From an uncultured Bacilli bacterium (lineage in GTDB: Bacteria > Bacillota_I > Bacilli_A > RF39 > UBA660), in the NCBI GenBank assembly GCA_910588195.1, contig CAJUPN010000006.1, positions 3,544 through 67,543 of the forward strand: a stretch of DNA of 64,000 nt, in the 5' to 3' direction. Position 1 is the stretch's first letter. Each line of letters starts with the position of its first letter. A model generated the notes under the pieces. That model saw only the letters and a program-made list of their open reading frames with translations. It was not told the DNA's origin and ran no database searches. The translations under genes were made by a program, and so were the position numbers. Positions 18,533 to 27,470 of the stretch are shown here, piece after piece.

Positions 18533-19009
18533 ATGAATGATTTGTATTTCCTAGATAAAGAATTAGAAAAACTATATAATAGAATTCCTATATTTGAAAG
18601 AGAAAATGATATTAGTAGTCAACAGAAAGACGAGTACAATAAGGCTCTGAATGAATATTTAGAATGTGGAAGAAAAGTTTTTAACGATCCAAGCTTAAGA
18701 ATGGAAGATATCAAAAATCGAATTCTAGAACATTCTATATTATCCATTAAAGCTTTATTAGCTTATGAACCACAAGATATATTATCCGCTATCCAAGATA
18801 TTGATAATATTACTAGTGACGCCTTTACGCGTCTTGAATATTGTCTTTCTTGCAGGGATGATAAGCCAAGCGATTTTTATCAAGATAAACTATTTGCTAA
18901 TGATAGAAAGTTTATAGAAAATTTTAGTGAAGAAGATTTTGCTAATTTTAAAAGACTTCAGGATTACATCAGAAAAACTTCAGAAGACACTAAAAGAAAT
19001 GGATTATAA
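18533..19009 (+). CDS. Hypothetical helical protein, about 158 aa
   Basis: I do not recognise the family. It is a charged, probably all-helical cytoplasmic protein with two Cys near the middle (YCLSCRDDKPSDFY). An ATG at 18524 is also in frame, but the GAG ribosome-binding motif at 18521-18523 fits the ATG at 18533 better. An extended -10 (TGTTATAAT) lies about 25 nt upstream, so it is transcribed on its own. It is followed by a weak hairpin. Confidence 0.6.
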   Translation: MNDLYFLDKELEKLYNRIPIFERENDISSQQKDEYNKALNEYLECGRKVFNDPSLRMEDIKNRILEHSILSIKALLAYEPQDILSAIQDIDNITSDAFTRLEYCLSCRDDKPSDFYQDKLFANDRKFIENFSEEDFANFKRLQDYIRKTSEDTKRNGL

Positions 19010-19013
19010 TATT

Positions 19014-19036
19014 TAAACCTAGTTATACTAGGTTTA
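19014..19036 (+). terminator. Hairpin after the 18533 gene
   Basis: The 9-bp stem TAAACCTAG/CTAGGTTTA has a 5-nt loop and only a weak T tail. Confidence 0.5.
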
Positions 19037-19127
19037 ATTTGTAACTAATATATGACTTAATTATTCGATAAGTAAATATTTTTATGTATAATTAAAATAA
19101 AAGGAATAATAATGAAGGAAGTATTTT

Positions 19128-19520
19128 ATGAATCATGCATTTAGATTAACAAGAGGAAGTGACTTAAAAAAAGAAATCATTTCTTATTGCCAAAAGAAAA
19201 ATATCAAGGCTGGAGCTATTATTTGTGCAGTTGGGTGCATTCAGCATTTACATATCCGTCTTGCTGAAGCTAAAGAATATATAGATAAAGAAGGATGTTA
19301 CGAAATCGTAAGTATAACAGGAACATTATCACAAGAAGATGTTCATATTCATATAGCAGTATCAGATAATACTGGAAAAACAGTAGGTGGACATTTAAAA
19401 GATGGAACTATTATAGATACGACATGTGAAGTTGTAATATGTGAGTTAAAAGATTATGTTTTTACTCGTGAACCAGACAGTGAAACTGGCTATGACGAAT
19501 TAGTAATTAAAGAAAAATAA
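19128..19520 (+). CDS. PPC/DUF296 domain protein
   Basis: This 130-residue single-domain protein matches the PPC (DUF296) fold. It starts with FRLTRGSDLKKEIISYC, followed by GAIICAVGCIQHLHIRLA, then EDVHIHIAVSDNTGKTVGGHLKDG. The VHIHIA...GGHL pattern with its clustered histidines is the conserved signature. Bacterial members are small trimeric proteins; plant relatives carry AT-hook DNA-binding motifs, but none is present here, so DNA binding should not be assumed. It lies just upstream of the DUF4918 gene in the same direction. Confidence 0.85.
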   Translation: MNHAFRLTRGSDLKKEIISYCQKKNIKAGAIICAVGCIQHLHIRLAEAKEYIDKEGCYEIVSITGTLSQEDVHIHIAVSDNTGKTVGGHLKDGTIIDTTCEVVICELKDYVFTREPDSETGYDELVIKEK

Positions 19521-19563
19521 AAAAGTTTATAATAGAATTATAAAATGCTTCGAGGTGAAAAAA

Positions 19564-20262
19564 ATGACTTTTGCTGAACAAATATTACAATTTAACACAT
19601 GGCTTTCTTCTCAAACTTTTGAACTACCATTAGGCTTTGAAATCATTAACCCATTTAATGGTGAGCAACACGAAAAAGTGAAGCAGACTACAACATTATT
19701 CTATAAAAAGTATTATAATGATAATCGTAAACGTCGTTTAATTTTATGCAGCTCTCCTGCAAGAAAGGGAACAGCTATAACTGGAGTACCCTTTGAAGAT
19801 AGTCAACATCTTCAAAATGAAACAGGTATTTTTATCGATGAATTTTATATAAATAAGAGGTCTTCCGACTTTTTATATGACGTTATGAATAAATACGGTG
19901 GATGTAAAAGGTTTTATGATGATTTTTATCTAAATTTTGTTTTTCCTCTAGGTATAATAAAAACAAATTCTAAAGGAAATAAAGTAAATTGCAACTATTA
20001 TGAAAATAAAGATTTACAAGAAAAGTTATACTCCTTTATTGTTAAATCACTTCAACTTCAATTAGCATTTGGAATTGATACTTCAGTGTGCTACTGCATA
20101 GGTAGTGGTGAAAATTATAAATTCTTATTAAAGATAAATAAAGAATATAAATTCTTTGATGAGATTATACCCTTAGAACACCCAAGGTTCATCATGCAAT
20201 ATAATTCTAAACAAAAGGACACTTTTATTGAAAAATACTTGAATGCTTTAAATAATAAATAA
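19564..20262 (+). CDS. DUF4918 / SMUG2-like uracil-DNA glycosylase homologue
   Basis: The start at 19564 fits the GAGGTG site 6 nt upstream; a GTG at 19555 overlaps that site and is less likely. The protein has about 232 residues. SSPARKGTAITGVPFED near residue 60 corresponds to UDG motif I, and HPRFIMQY near 210 corresponds to the motif II His region of the SMUG/DUF4918 branch. Such enzymes remove uracil or damaged pyrimidines from DNA. The Asn usually found in SMUG1 motif I is replaced by Ser-Pro, as in DUF4918 members, so activity should be tested and not assumed. It ends in a terminator shared with the convergent C39-like gene. Confidence 0.75.
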   Translation: MTFAEQILQFNTWLSSQTFELPLGFEIINPFNGEQHEKVKQTTTLFYKKYYNDNRKRRLILCSSPARKGTAITGVPFEDSQHLQNETGIFIDEFYINKRSSDFLYDVMNKYGGCKRFYDDFYLNFVFPLGIIKTNSKGNKVNCNYYENKDLQEKLYSFIVKSLQLQLAFGIDTSVCYCIGSGENYKFLLKINKEYKFFDEIIPLEHPRFIMQYNSKQKDTFIEKYLNALNNK

Positions 20263-20264
20263 AA

Positions 20265-20294
20265 ACACATTAGAATTTCTAATGTGTCTTTTTT
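20265..20294. terminator. Terminator between convergent genes
   Basis: The 9-bp stem ACACATTAG/CTAATGTGT is followed by T6 on the plus strand and overlaps the stop codon of the minus-strand gene. Confidence 0.75.
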
Positions 20295-20914
20295 GCTTTC
20301 TTTTTCACTTTTTTCTTAAACAAAAACATTACTTCTCTTTCTTCAACAGGTCCTAAAGAGAAGTTCACTTTTGGATCATAACTATCAAAGTTTTCTTTTT
20401 TTATTATTCTATTATATTCAGTTGGTGCATCATTAACTATTACATACTCAGTTTCACATTTTAAAACTTTATCCCTATAATATGGATCAAAGATTTTAAC
20501 ATCTCCATCATTTGTAAATCCAGTTACTAGTACATAATGTCCCCAATAATCATAGCAATATACAACTGCACATATTTTACTATCTGTATTAGAATCAAAA
20601 GTATTTTTGATAAACTCATAAGTTACTTCTTCTAGTGTATGAAAATCAACAGACATTTTGAAATTACTATGTTCTTTGAAATATTCTCCTAACCAAAATG
20701 AGAAGAATTTCATTGCCTCATGATTAGTTCCAAAAAATCCCCATCCTCTTTTGGTATAACCATCAAGTAAAAAGTTATTAACAAAATGAAGTAAATCAGG
20801 TGGGAATGCTTCTCTTGGAATCATGTAGCTTAAAGCATTTTCCATCGTTGCTGTTCCACAATCATGTCCAGTAAATTGATATCTTAAAGGTGTTTTCACA
20901 GTAATCATCTCCAT
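20279..20914 (-). CDS. C39-like cysteine peptidase fold protein
   Basis: The 211-residue protein has the papain-like C39 order: Cys in GHDCGTATMENALSYM near residue 19, His in YWGHYVLVTGF in the middle, and Asp in KIFDPYYRDKV. The Gln normally upstream of the Cys is probably the one in RYQFTGHDCG. There is no signal peptide, so it is predicted to be cytoplasmic. That is odd for bacteriocin-type C39 peptidases but common for C39_2 proteins. The Lys-rich C terminus is basic. A TGCTATAAT promoter ends only 6 nt before the ATG, suggesting a leaderless message. The substrate is unknown. Confidence 0.75.
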   Translation of the reverse strand: MEMITVKTPLRYQFTGHDCGTATMENALSYMIPREAFPPDLLHFVNNFLLDGYTKRGWGFFGTNHEAMKFFSFWLGEYFKEHSNFKMSVDFHTLEEVTYEFIKNTFDSNTDSKICAVVYCYDYWGHYVLVTGFTNDGDVKIFDPYYRDKVLKCETEYVIVNDAPTEYNRIIKKENFDSYDPKVNFSLGPVEEREVMFLFKKKVKKKAKKTH

Positions 20915-20945
20915 AATCTTATTATAGCATATAAGATTATTATAA
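20915..20945 (-). promoter_or_regulatory. Promoter of the C39-like gene, nearly leaderless
   Basis: On the minus strand TTGTCA and TATAAT are 19 nt apart, the latter preceded by TGC (extended -10). Only 6 nt separate the -10 from the ATG. Confidence 0.5.
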
Positions 20946-20977
20946 TGACAATTAAAAAAGGATAATTAAATATCCAT

Positions 20978-21676
20978 TTATTGTGATAAAATCCAATCTA
21001 TAATTAATTCTTTGATTTGATAATATTCTTCTTCTTCAAATTGCATATTACCTATACAAAACTTTTTAGAAGATATATGAGCACAGAAAATACATTCATA
21101 AAGATCTGAACAATCTTGGATAAACAAACAATTGTTAATCTTGCTAGAACAGACTACACTGTAAGAATTACTACAAGAACCAGAATCATCTGTTCTAATA
21201 CAGTATTGACATAGTGCTGATCTTTGAGATGCTAACATATAATCACAGTTTCCAGACCCATCACAGAAAACAATATTTTTTCCTTCTCTAATATCATTAG
21301 AAGCATAAACATTTTCTGATCTATAAATGGTATCACTTTTACTAACATTTGTTGAGTCATAAACTCTTTCTGTTGTAATTAAATTGATTGAATTCCAAAT
21401 ACTCACCAATTCTTCTAAATTATCAATATTTCTTTTTTCTAACATCCATCCAGTATCTTGATCTTTTTTCTCCATATTATTTAATGTAATAAACTTATTC
21501 CCATGAATAGAAGTTGCCCATGTTTCTTCGTTAGTTGTTGAATCATATACCATCTTAGGTATTTTTACATCAAAAGCAAATTTTTCTTTTATCTCCTCAA
21601 TTGAAAATTTGTTTTCACGATTAAAAACATTTTTAAATATTTTATTAACTGTCTCTAATACTTCTGTATTATTCAT
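20978..21676 (-). CDS. Cys-rich repeat protein paired with a HerA-like ATPase
   Basis: The ATG at 21676 fits an AAAGGA site; an in-frame ATG at 21685 is too close to it. Residues from about 105 on form short repeats rich in Asn, Ser and Cys (STNVSKSDTIYRSENVYAS, then CQYCIRTDDSGSC, CSDLYECIFCAHIS). They look like rungs of a small solenoid with paired cysteines. The protein ends with a helical EEEEYYQIKELI. I do not know a named family; the pattern suggests a metal- or disulfide-stabilised beta-helix. It overlaps the ATPase gene by 8 nt and should be made with it. The function is unknown. Confidence 0.6.
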   Translation of the reverse strand: MNNTEVLETVNKIFKNVFNRENKFSIEEIKEKFAFDVKIPKMVYDSTTNEETWATSIHGNKFITLNNMEKKDQDTGWMLEKRNIDNLEELVSIWNSINLITTERVYDSTNVSKSDTIYRSENVYASNDIREGKNIVFCDGSGNCDYMLASQRSALCQYCIRTDDSGSCSNSYSVVCSSKINNCLFIQDCSDLYECIFCAHISSKKFCIGNMQFEEEEYYQIKELIIDWILSQ

Positions 21677-23519
21677 CAAAATCATCCTTTCTACTTGAAG
21701 ACGAAGCTTCTAATAAACTACGCATACTCACATTACCAATATTAAATTTTATACTCTTTAATTTATTTGCATCAGAAACTTTTTCATCTTCATTCTCTCC
21801 TATAATTCTTGGCACATTTTCAAAATCATTAGTAGTTCCTTTAAATGCTGGTAATAAAGTTCCTGATTGATTAATTCTTAAAATACATTCTCTATTTTTT
21901 AAATCTGTTAATATTTTTATCTTTTGTTCTTCTGTATCATTTAATGGAATTTTCATAGAAATTGATTTTATTAAATGAGCAGCATCAATTCTACTTACCC
22001 TAAAAATATAATAATTCATAACATTAGCAAAAATCGAATCTTTTAATTCTTCACTTATTTGATTAAAGTATTGACCTGCTAAAACACATGAGCAGGAATA
22101 TTTTCGAGCCTCTGATAAAAATTTAATTAAAATAGGATTTTCAACAACTGCCACTTCATCGATAACAAAAATTATATGTCTATCAAAAGTATATTTTTGT
22201 AACATTGTAAATAGCTGTTGCATCACAAGACCAGATATTGTCTTTGTAACTGAATCTCCTAATTTAGTACGATCTAATGATATGATATTTAAAAAATTAT
22301 CATTGATTATTTTATCTAGCGTATCATCCACATTATCATTATTAAAGACGGGAATTATTTCCATCTCATCAATAAAGGCAATGATGGGAGATATAGCTTC
22401 GCCATAAGATTTATTTTTTAATTCACTAAATTCTGTTTGAAAGAAATCAATAATGCTTTGTGGTAAAACTCTTTTTTGTTGCATTAATAATTCATTACGA
22501 TAATCTAAATCAAGAATTACTTTTCTTAAATTTGTGAAATTAAAAGTTTGTGAAGATAATAAAAGATAAAAGCTATGACGTAATACTCGTTCTAACTTTG
22601 AATTATAATTACTTCCCATCAATCCTTTAAATAAATCTAACATTAATTCAACAGACACTACCGAGTCTTCACTATTGTTTTTAAATAAATTAATAGAATT
22701 CTTTTTACTTTTAAAATCTACAGTATAGCCAATTCCACCAATTTCTTTTTCTAAAGAAGCATGGGGATCAATAACTACCACACGATAATTATTAATAAAC
22801 TCTGGGTTTTTATATAAGTTATTAATTAATAAAGAAATAAACTTTGATTTTCCACTGCCACTAGAACCAAATATAGCAGAGTGTACGGCAAAATTATAAT
22901 TATTTAAATCTAAATAATATGACCCTTGTAAATACGGAAAAGTATCAACCTTTACTAAAGATGACACATTATTGTTATTAAGAACATTAATACATTTATT
23001 AATATCCAAATATTTAGGAGCACTTTTATATACTAAATTATAATTTTCATTAAAGTCTACTGATAAAATTGTACTTGGAACATTGAATATTAAATTATAT
23101 CCAACAAGAGTATCATTTTTTTCCATAACCAATTTAGTTTTATATTTTAATTTGTTAAGTTTTCTTTTAATAGTTATTACAGCATATTTTAAATCACCTT
23201 TATTAGAAATTTCTAATTTATTTTTTATATCAATAATATTAGAATTTAATTCAGCATGATAAAAAATACTTTTATTTTCTTTAGGAATTTCAATTTCTGT
23301 TTCACGAAGAATGAATGAAGGAAGACCATTAATTACTGATGGTAAAGAACATTTAGTTTCTACATAATAATTTATTTTATTTTCACTAAAACATAAAATT
23401 ATTTTAAAACTAGATAATAATCCATTATATTTAGATACGACATCAAAAAAAGTTTGCCATTCATTATTAGTAACATGCTTTTTTGTTAAAAACAGTTCGT
23501 TTGTTTGTAATTTCTCCAT
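21669..23519 (-). CDS. HerA/VirB4-like ATPase (DUF87 type)
   Basis: The 616-residue protein has an N-terminal mixed domain of about 210 residues. The ATPase core shows Walker A in AIFGSSGSGKSKFISLL (about 217), RVVVIDPHASLEKEIGG, Walker B HIIFVIDEVAVVENP and the sensor-like SCVLAGQYFNQISEEL. This fits the HerA/FtsK/VirB4 superfamily of hexameric pumps, in the DUF87 branch. No membrane segment or conjugation genes are present nearby, so a stand-alone DNA- or protein-moving motor is likelier than a conjugative element. AGGAG precedes the ATG. It is co-transcribed with a Cys-rich repeat protein. Confidence 0.75.
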   Translation of the reverse strand: MEKLQTNELFLTKKHVTNNEWQTFFDVVSKYNGLLSSFKIILCFSENKINYYVETKCSLPSVINGLPSFILRETEIEIPKENKSIFYHAELNSNIIDIKNKLEISNKGDLKYAVITIKRKLNKLKYKTKLVMEKNDTLVGYNLIFNVPSTILSVDFNENYNLVYKSAPKYLDINKCINVLNNNNVSSLVKVDTFPYLQGSYYLDLNNYNFAVHSAIFGSSGSGKSKFISLLINNLYKNPEFINNYRVVVIDPHASLEKEIGGIGYTVDFKSKKNSINLFKNNSEDSVVSVELMLDLFKGLMGSNYNSKLERVLRHSFYLLLSSQTFNFTNLRKVILDLDYRNELLMQQKRVLPQSIIDFFQTEFSELKNKSYGEAISPIIAFIDEMEIIPVFNNDNVDDTLDKIINDNFLNIISLDRTKLGDSVTKTISGLVMQQLFTMLQKYTFDRHIIFVIDEVAVVENPILIKFLSEARKYSCSCVLAGQYFNQISEELKDSIFANVMNYYIFRVSRIDAAHLIKSISMKIPLNDTEEQKIKILTDLKNRECILRINQSGTLLPAFKGTTNDFENVPRIIGENEDEKVSDANKLKSIKFNIGNVSMRSLLEASSSSRKDDFDE

Positions 23520-23634
23520 AAAATAAACTCCTACTAGTATTATAGCAAATTGTATAATAAATAGATATATATTTTTTAACTATAATTGCTTCTCTCCCTA
23601 CAAAAATTAATAATCAAAAAAACTCTTTTTTTAC

Positions 23635-23663
23635 TTGCATTTTTTATCTAATAAGAGTAGAAT
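23635..23663 (+). promoter_or_regulatory. Promoter of the LRR lipoprotein gene
   Basis: TTGCAT and TAGAAT are separated by 17 nt, about 28 nt upstream of the ATG. A strong AGGGGGA site follows. Confidence 0.55.
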
Positions 23664-23691
23664 AATCATAGTTTTTTAGGGGGAAAATAAT

Positions 23692-25260
23692 ATGAAAAAA
23701 AATATTAAAAACTTACTAGGTATTACTATGCTAGTAACATCACTTGGGCTTACTAGTTGTGGTAAAACTGAACCAGTAGAAACAAATCCAATAGAAAAAG
23801 ACATTGATACAGAGTTATTTTCATCAGCAAATGAAAATAATGCAAATTCACAAGAAGAGTCTATAACTAAAATTGCAGAAGAGACAGATGAATTTCAACA
23901 CGAAAAAGAAGTATTAGAACATTTTGGAACAGATGTAGAATACTTTTATAGTGAAGAGTTCAAATCAATAAGTACTTTTAAAATTGAATGGAATGTCAGT
24001 GATGAAAGCTATAAAATTATAGGTGAAAGTGAAGATGAGCGTGGAGGAAAAGTTGAAATAGATTTGAAAGATGATAGTCTTGCCAATTTTTTGTTACACT
24101 GTGCTGATACCAAAAAAATCACAATTAGTTATGATCAACATTTTAATCTTCTTTCTACATTAACTGAACTTTCAAATGTAACAGAACTTAACTTAATTGA
24201 TTGTTCTTATAACTCATTAAAAGGAATTGAAAATTTACCAAATTTAAAAGCATTAAGAATCGTGAACTGTTCAAATATAAGCGACTTATCAGAACTTTCT
24301 TCATTAAAAAATCTTGAAGAAATTAAAATTAATGGAACTAAAATATCTGATATTTCAGTATTATCAGAACTATCAAACTTAAAAGTTTTAAATTTAAGAT
24401 GTAATGAAATAGCAAATGGTGATGCATTAAAAGATCATGAAAATTTAGAAACTGTTAATTTAGAATACAATAATTTCGAAAATGCCGAAAATTTACAATA
24501 TTTAGTTGCTAAAGGTTTATTAGATGAAGAAAATGTAAATACCATAATTATTACATCACAAGATGATTCTAAGTATCATATATGCTCAACTCCTGATTAT
24601 AAGGAAGAGACTAATTTTATTTTTATTACATACTTTGATTCAAAGCAAAAATACTTTATTGAATATCGTTCTGCAGACACAACCATTATAGGTTTTACCT
24701 TAGTTGATAGCTTATTTAATCTTTATGGTCTTTCAGAAGACTTGGAAAATTGCTATGGTTTATGGTTTAAAAACTTTCCAAATGACGATATGATAGGTAG
24801 TGTGGCTAATCCAGAACAATATCGCCAATTGCTTGTTGAACATTGTGATGTTTCTAATTTAAATTTTATTACAGATTACTGTGGCTTAACTTATTTAGAA
24901 ATTGATAATTGTAAAAATGTTAAAGATTTAGATTATTTTTCAGGAAGTGTTCTACACAATATGGATGATTTAATAACTTTAAAAATAAAAGGAACAGAAA
25001 TAAGAGATACAAAACCATTAGCATACTTAAAAAATCTTGAAGGTTTAGAACTAAAAAATAATGATATTGATGACTATAACTTTTTATTAACTTTAGATAA
25101 TTTAAAAGCGGCAATAATTAAAATTGACAATTATCCAGTCGATCCAGAAGCTCTTATAGAATTACAAAATAGAGGAGTAGAAGTATACGTTATTGGATAT
25201 CTTTTACCAGAAAGAAAAGAAAGTTCTAATAAAGAGTATAAGAGAACCACAGGAATGTAA
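23692..25260 (+). CDS. Leucine-rich-repeat lipoprotein
   Basis: The 522-residue protein has a type II signal peptide with lipobox LTSC (lipid-modified Cys23). An acidic linker precedes a leucine-rich region in two blocks (about 155-265 and 385-480). The repeats are internalin-like, about 22 residues each: LSNVTELNLIDCSYNSLKGI, LPNLKALRIVNCSNISDLSE, LKNLEEIKINGTKISDISV. Between the blocks is a non-LRR insert. It is predicted to sit on the outer face of the membrane as a protein-binding surface. It is a monocistronic gene with its own promoter and terminator. The ligand is unknown. Confidence 0.85.
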   Translation: MKKNIKNLLGITMLVTSLGLTSCGKTEPVETNPIEKDIDTELFSSANENNANSQEESITKIAEETDEFQHEKEVLEHFGTDVEYFYSEEFKSISTFKIEWNVSDESYKIIGESEDERGGKVEIDLKDDSLANFLLHCADTKKITISYDQHFNLLSTLTELSNVTELNLIDCSYNSLKGIENLPNLKALRIVNCSNISDLSELSSLKNLEEIKINGTKISDISVLSELSNLKVLNLRCNEIANGDALKDHENLETVNLEYNNFENAENLQYLVAKGLLDEENVNTIIITSQDDSKYHICSTPDYKEETNFIFITYFDSKQKYFIEYRSADTTIIGFTLVDSLFNLYGLSEDLENCYGLWFKNFPNDDMIGSVANPEQYRQLLVEHCDVSNLNFITDYCGLTYLEIDNCKNVKDLDYFSGSVLHNMDDLITLKIKGTEIRDTKPLAYLKNLEGLELKNNDIDDYNFLLTLDNLKAAIIKIDNYPVDPEALIELQNRGVEVYVIGYLLPERKESSNKEYKRTTGM

Positions 25261-25272
25261 AAATAAATAGTT

Positions 25273-25304
25273 AAAGGGAAAGTTTTATTCTTTTCCTTTT
25301 TTTT
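25273..25304 (+). terminator. Terminator of the LRR lipoprotein gene
   Basis: The 10-bp stem AAAGGGAAAG/CTTTTCCTTT (one G-T pair) has a 7-nt loop and a long T run. Confidence 0.8.
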
Positions 25305-25391
25305 ATTAATAAGAGAATATAATTAATAAAAAATGGTACACAAATATCAAAAAGATATGCTATCATATAATGAAGAAAAGGAAGTGCTTTT

Positions 25392-27452
25392 ATGTTAAAA
25401 AAATCTGAAGCAATAGATAGACTTTTAAGAGAAAATCCCGAATTAAAAGAAAGAAGATTTGGCTTACCAGATATTGGAAGAAGAATAGATGGAGATTTTT
25501 TTAATCCAACTGTTCAAGAAATTGCTGATGCAATAGATTTTTATGGTTATGAAGTTCGTGATGAATTTATAACAGTAAAAAAAGATATAGACTTAGGTGG
25601 TGGAAATCCTACTAACTTTAGACCATTTCCATTATCTATTAAGAGAATGAAAGAGTCTCTTGATACATCTTTAATGTTTAAATATCCGTATACTGAAGGA
25701 GATGACAACATTCGTGCTATACTTTTAGATTATGTTGAATCTTTAGGATTTATAAATGATATGCCATATTCCTATAGTGATATAGATGACAAAGGTTTAT
25801 GTGTTCATAATATTACTTTCCTACCTTCTACTTCAATTGCCTTTAATATGATTATAAACATTATAGCAAAACCAGGGGATGTAGTATTAATACCTGGACC
25901 TAACTATGGTTTATTTACTATAAGAGCTGAACGAGCTGGAGCAGAAGTAGAAATTCTTCCTCTAGAAGCAGAAGATGGATGGCTTGTTAATCCCGAGAAA
26001 CTTGCTGCTAAAATAGATGATATAAATGAAGCTCTTCAAAAAGTTTATAATAGAAGAAAAGGATACGTACCTCGTGTTGTTGCTTTTTTAAATACTAACC
26101 CTTCAAATCCTACAGGTAAAGTAATGGGTGAAAAAGAAGCTAAAAGATTAGAAGAAATATCTAAAGTTTGTCAAGCAAGAGGAACATTTGTAATTGATGA
26201 CTTAGTATATCGTGATGTAACTTTTGATGAAGAAAATATTGCTAAACCAATTTCTTCAATCCCAGGGGCTTTTAGAAACACTATTTCTTTATTTGGTTTA
26301 TCTAAGTGCTATGGATTAGCTTCATTAAGAGCTGGTTTTGTTGTTGCTGATGAAATAATAATTCGTGAGCTAATTAATCGAATATTTCAAGGAATGGATT
26401 CTGCTCCTGATATCGTGGGTCAAGCTCTAGCAGGAGCATATAATACTAGTGAAGAAAGACAACTTGTCTATAAAGATTACTTTAGCGAATTAAGAAATAT
26501 TTATAAATATAAGTTTAATTTGATGCGATCATTAATAGATGGAATAGATGCTATTGATGAAGAATTTAAAGATAAAGTTTTAGAGGCTTTTTCTAAAACT
26601 AATTTAGCTGATTCAGAGATTAAAAAACTATTAAAAGGAATCCCTCTTATTGATATACCAGCAAATCTTTTGCCAGAGGCAGGTTTCTTCATAATATTAG
26701 ATTTTACTAAAATTAAAGGAATGAAATATAAAGGTAGCCCAATAAATACTGAAAGGGATTTACTTAAATTCTTTTATAAAACATGTCGCATAAGATTTTT
26801 AGTTGGTCAGTCAATCTCATGGCCAAATAAAGACGAATTAATCGGACGTATTACTTTTGCAATAGAAGATGAATTAATTATCTCTTCATTTAAGCAAATG
26901 CATGAGATACTTGAATATCTAACACCAAAAGATGAATACCTTATCAGATTAAATAAACTTGAAGACCAAGAACAAATGGCACACATAAAAATTGATGGTT
27001 GGCGAAATGCTTATGACAATATTATTTCATCAAAATATTTAAAAAGTTTAGATTATAAACAGCAAACGGAAAGATACATTGCATCTTTTGAAGAATATAA
27101 AGACCTTGTACTAGTAGCAGTAAATAATGATGAAGTATTGGGTTACTCTTGCTTTGACATAAAAGAAGATGAAAAATATGATTCAGAATTAGTTAGTTTA
27201 TATATCAAACCAGATCATCTTAACAAAGGTATAGGGTCATCCCTATTTAAAGAAACAGTTAAATTATTACATGAAAAGAAATGTAAAAATATGATAATTT
27301 GGTGTTTTAAAGATAATAAAAATGCTCAAAAATTTTATGAAGACAATATGGGTAGTTTAGTTGAAGAAAAAGTAGTTACTATTGGTGATGAAAAATACGA
27401 AGAAGTTGGATATTATTTTGACTTAGACGTATTAAACGAAAATCCCTTTTAA
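25392..27452 (+). CDS. Fold-type I aminotransferase fused to a GNAT acetyltransferase
   Basis: Residues 1-520 form a class I/II PLP enzyme: a GGGNPTNFRPFP substrate-loop region, YPYTEGDDNIRAIL, NTNPSNPTGKVMGEKEA, the FVIDDLVYRD aspartate segment, and the Schiff-base Lys305 in GLSKCYGLASLRAG. Residues about 565-683 form a GNAT domain with LVSLYIKPDHLNKGIGSSLF, which holds the acetyl-CoA loop. The enzyme could transaminate an amino acid and acetylate it or a related amine, but the substrate is not readable from the sequence. The ATG follows AAGGAAG. The downstream helical gene starts 18 nt after the stop, so the radical SAM gene may be in the same operon. Confidence 0.85.
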   Translation: MLKKSEAIDRLLRENPELKERRFGLPDIGRRIDGDFFNPTVQEIADAIDFYGYEVRDEFITVKKDIDLGGGNPTNFRPFPLSIKRMKESLDTSLMFKYPYTEGDDNIRAILLDYVESLGFINDMPYSYSDIDDKGLCVHNITFLPSTSIAFNMIINIIAKPGDVVLIPGPNYGLFTIRAERAGAEVEILPLEAEDGWLVNPEKLAAKIDDINEALQKVYNRRKGYVPRVVAFLNTNPSNPTGKVMGEKEAKRLEEISKVCQARGTFVIDDLVYRDVTFDEENIAKPISSIPGAFRNTISLFGLSKCYGLASLRAGFVVADEIIIRELINRIFQGMDSAPDIVGQALAGAYNTSEERQLVYKDYFSELRNIYKYKFNLMRSLIDGIDAIDEEFKDKVLEAFSKTNLADSEIKKLLKGIPLIDIPANLLPEAGFFIILDFTKIKGMKYKGSPINTERDLLKFFYKTCRIRFLVGQSISWPNKDELIGRITFAIEDELIISSFKQMHEILEYLTPKDEYLIRLNKLEDQEQMAHIKIDGWRNAYDNIISSKYLKSLDYKQQTERYIASFEEYKDLVLVAVNNDEVLGYSCFDIKEDEKYDSELVSLYIKPDHLNKGIGSSLFKETVKLLHEKKCKNMIIWCFKDNKNAQKFYEDNMGSLVEEKVVTIGDEKYEEVGYYFDLDVLNENPF

Positions 27453-27470
27453 TAAGTGAGGTAATAAGTT

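Noticed and set aside
21669..23519. Conjugative element around the VirB4/HerA-like ATPase
   Set aside because: No relaxase, coupling protein, pilus or integrase gene is nearby, so the ATPase alone does not support an integrative element.
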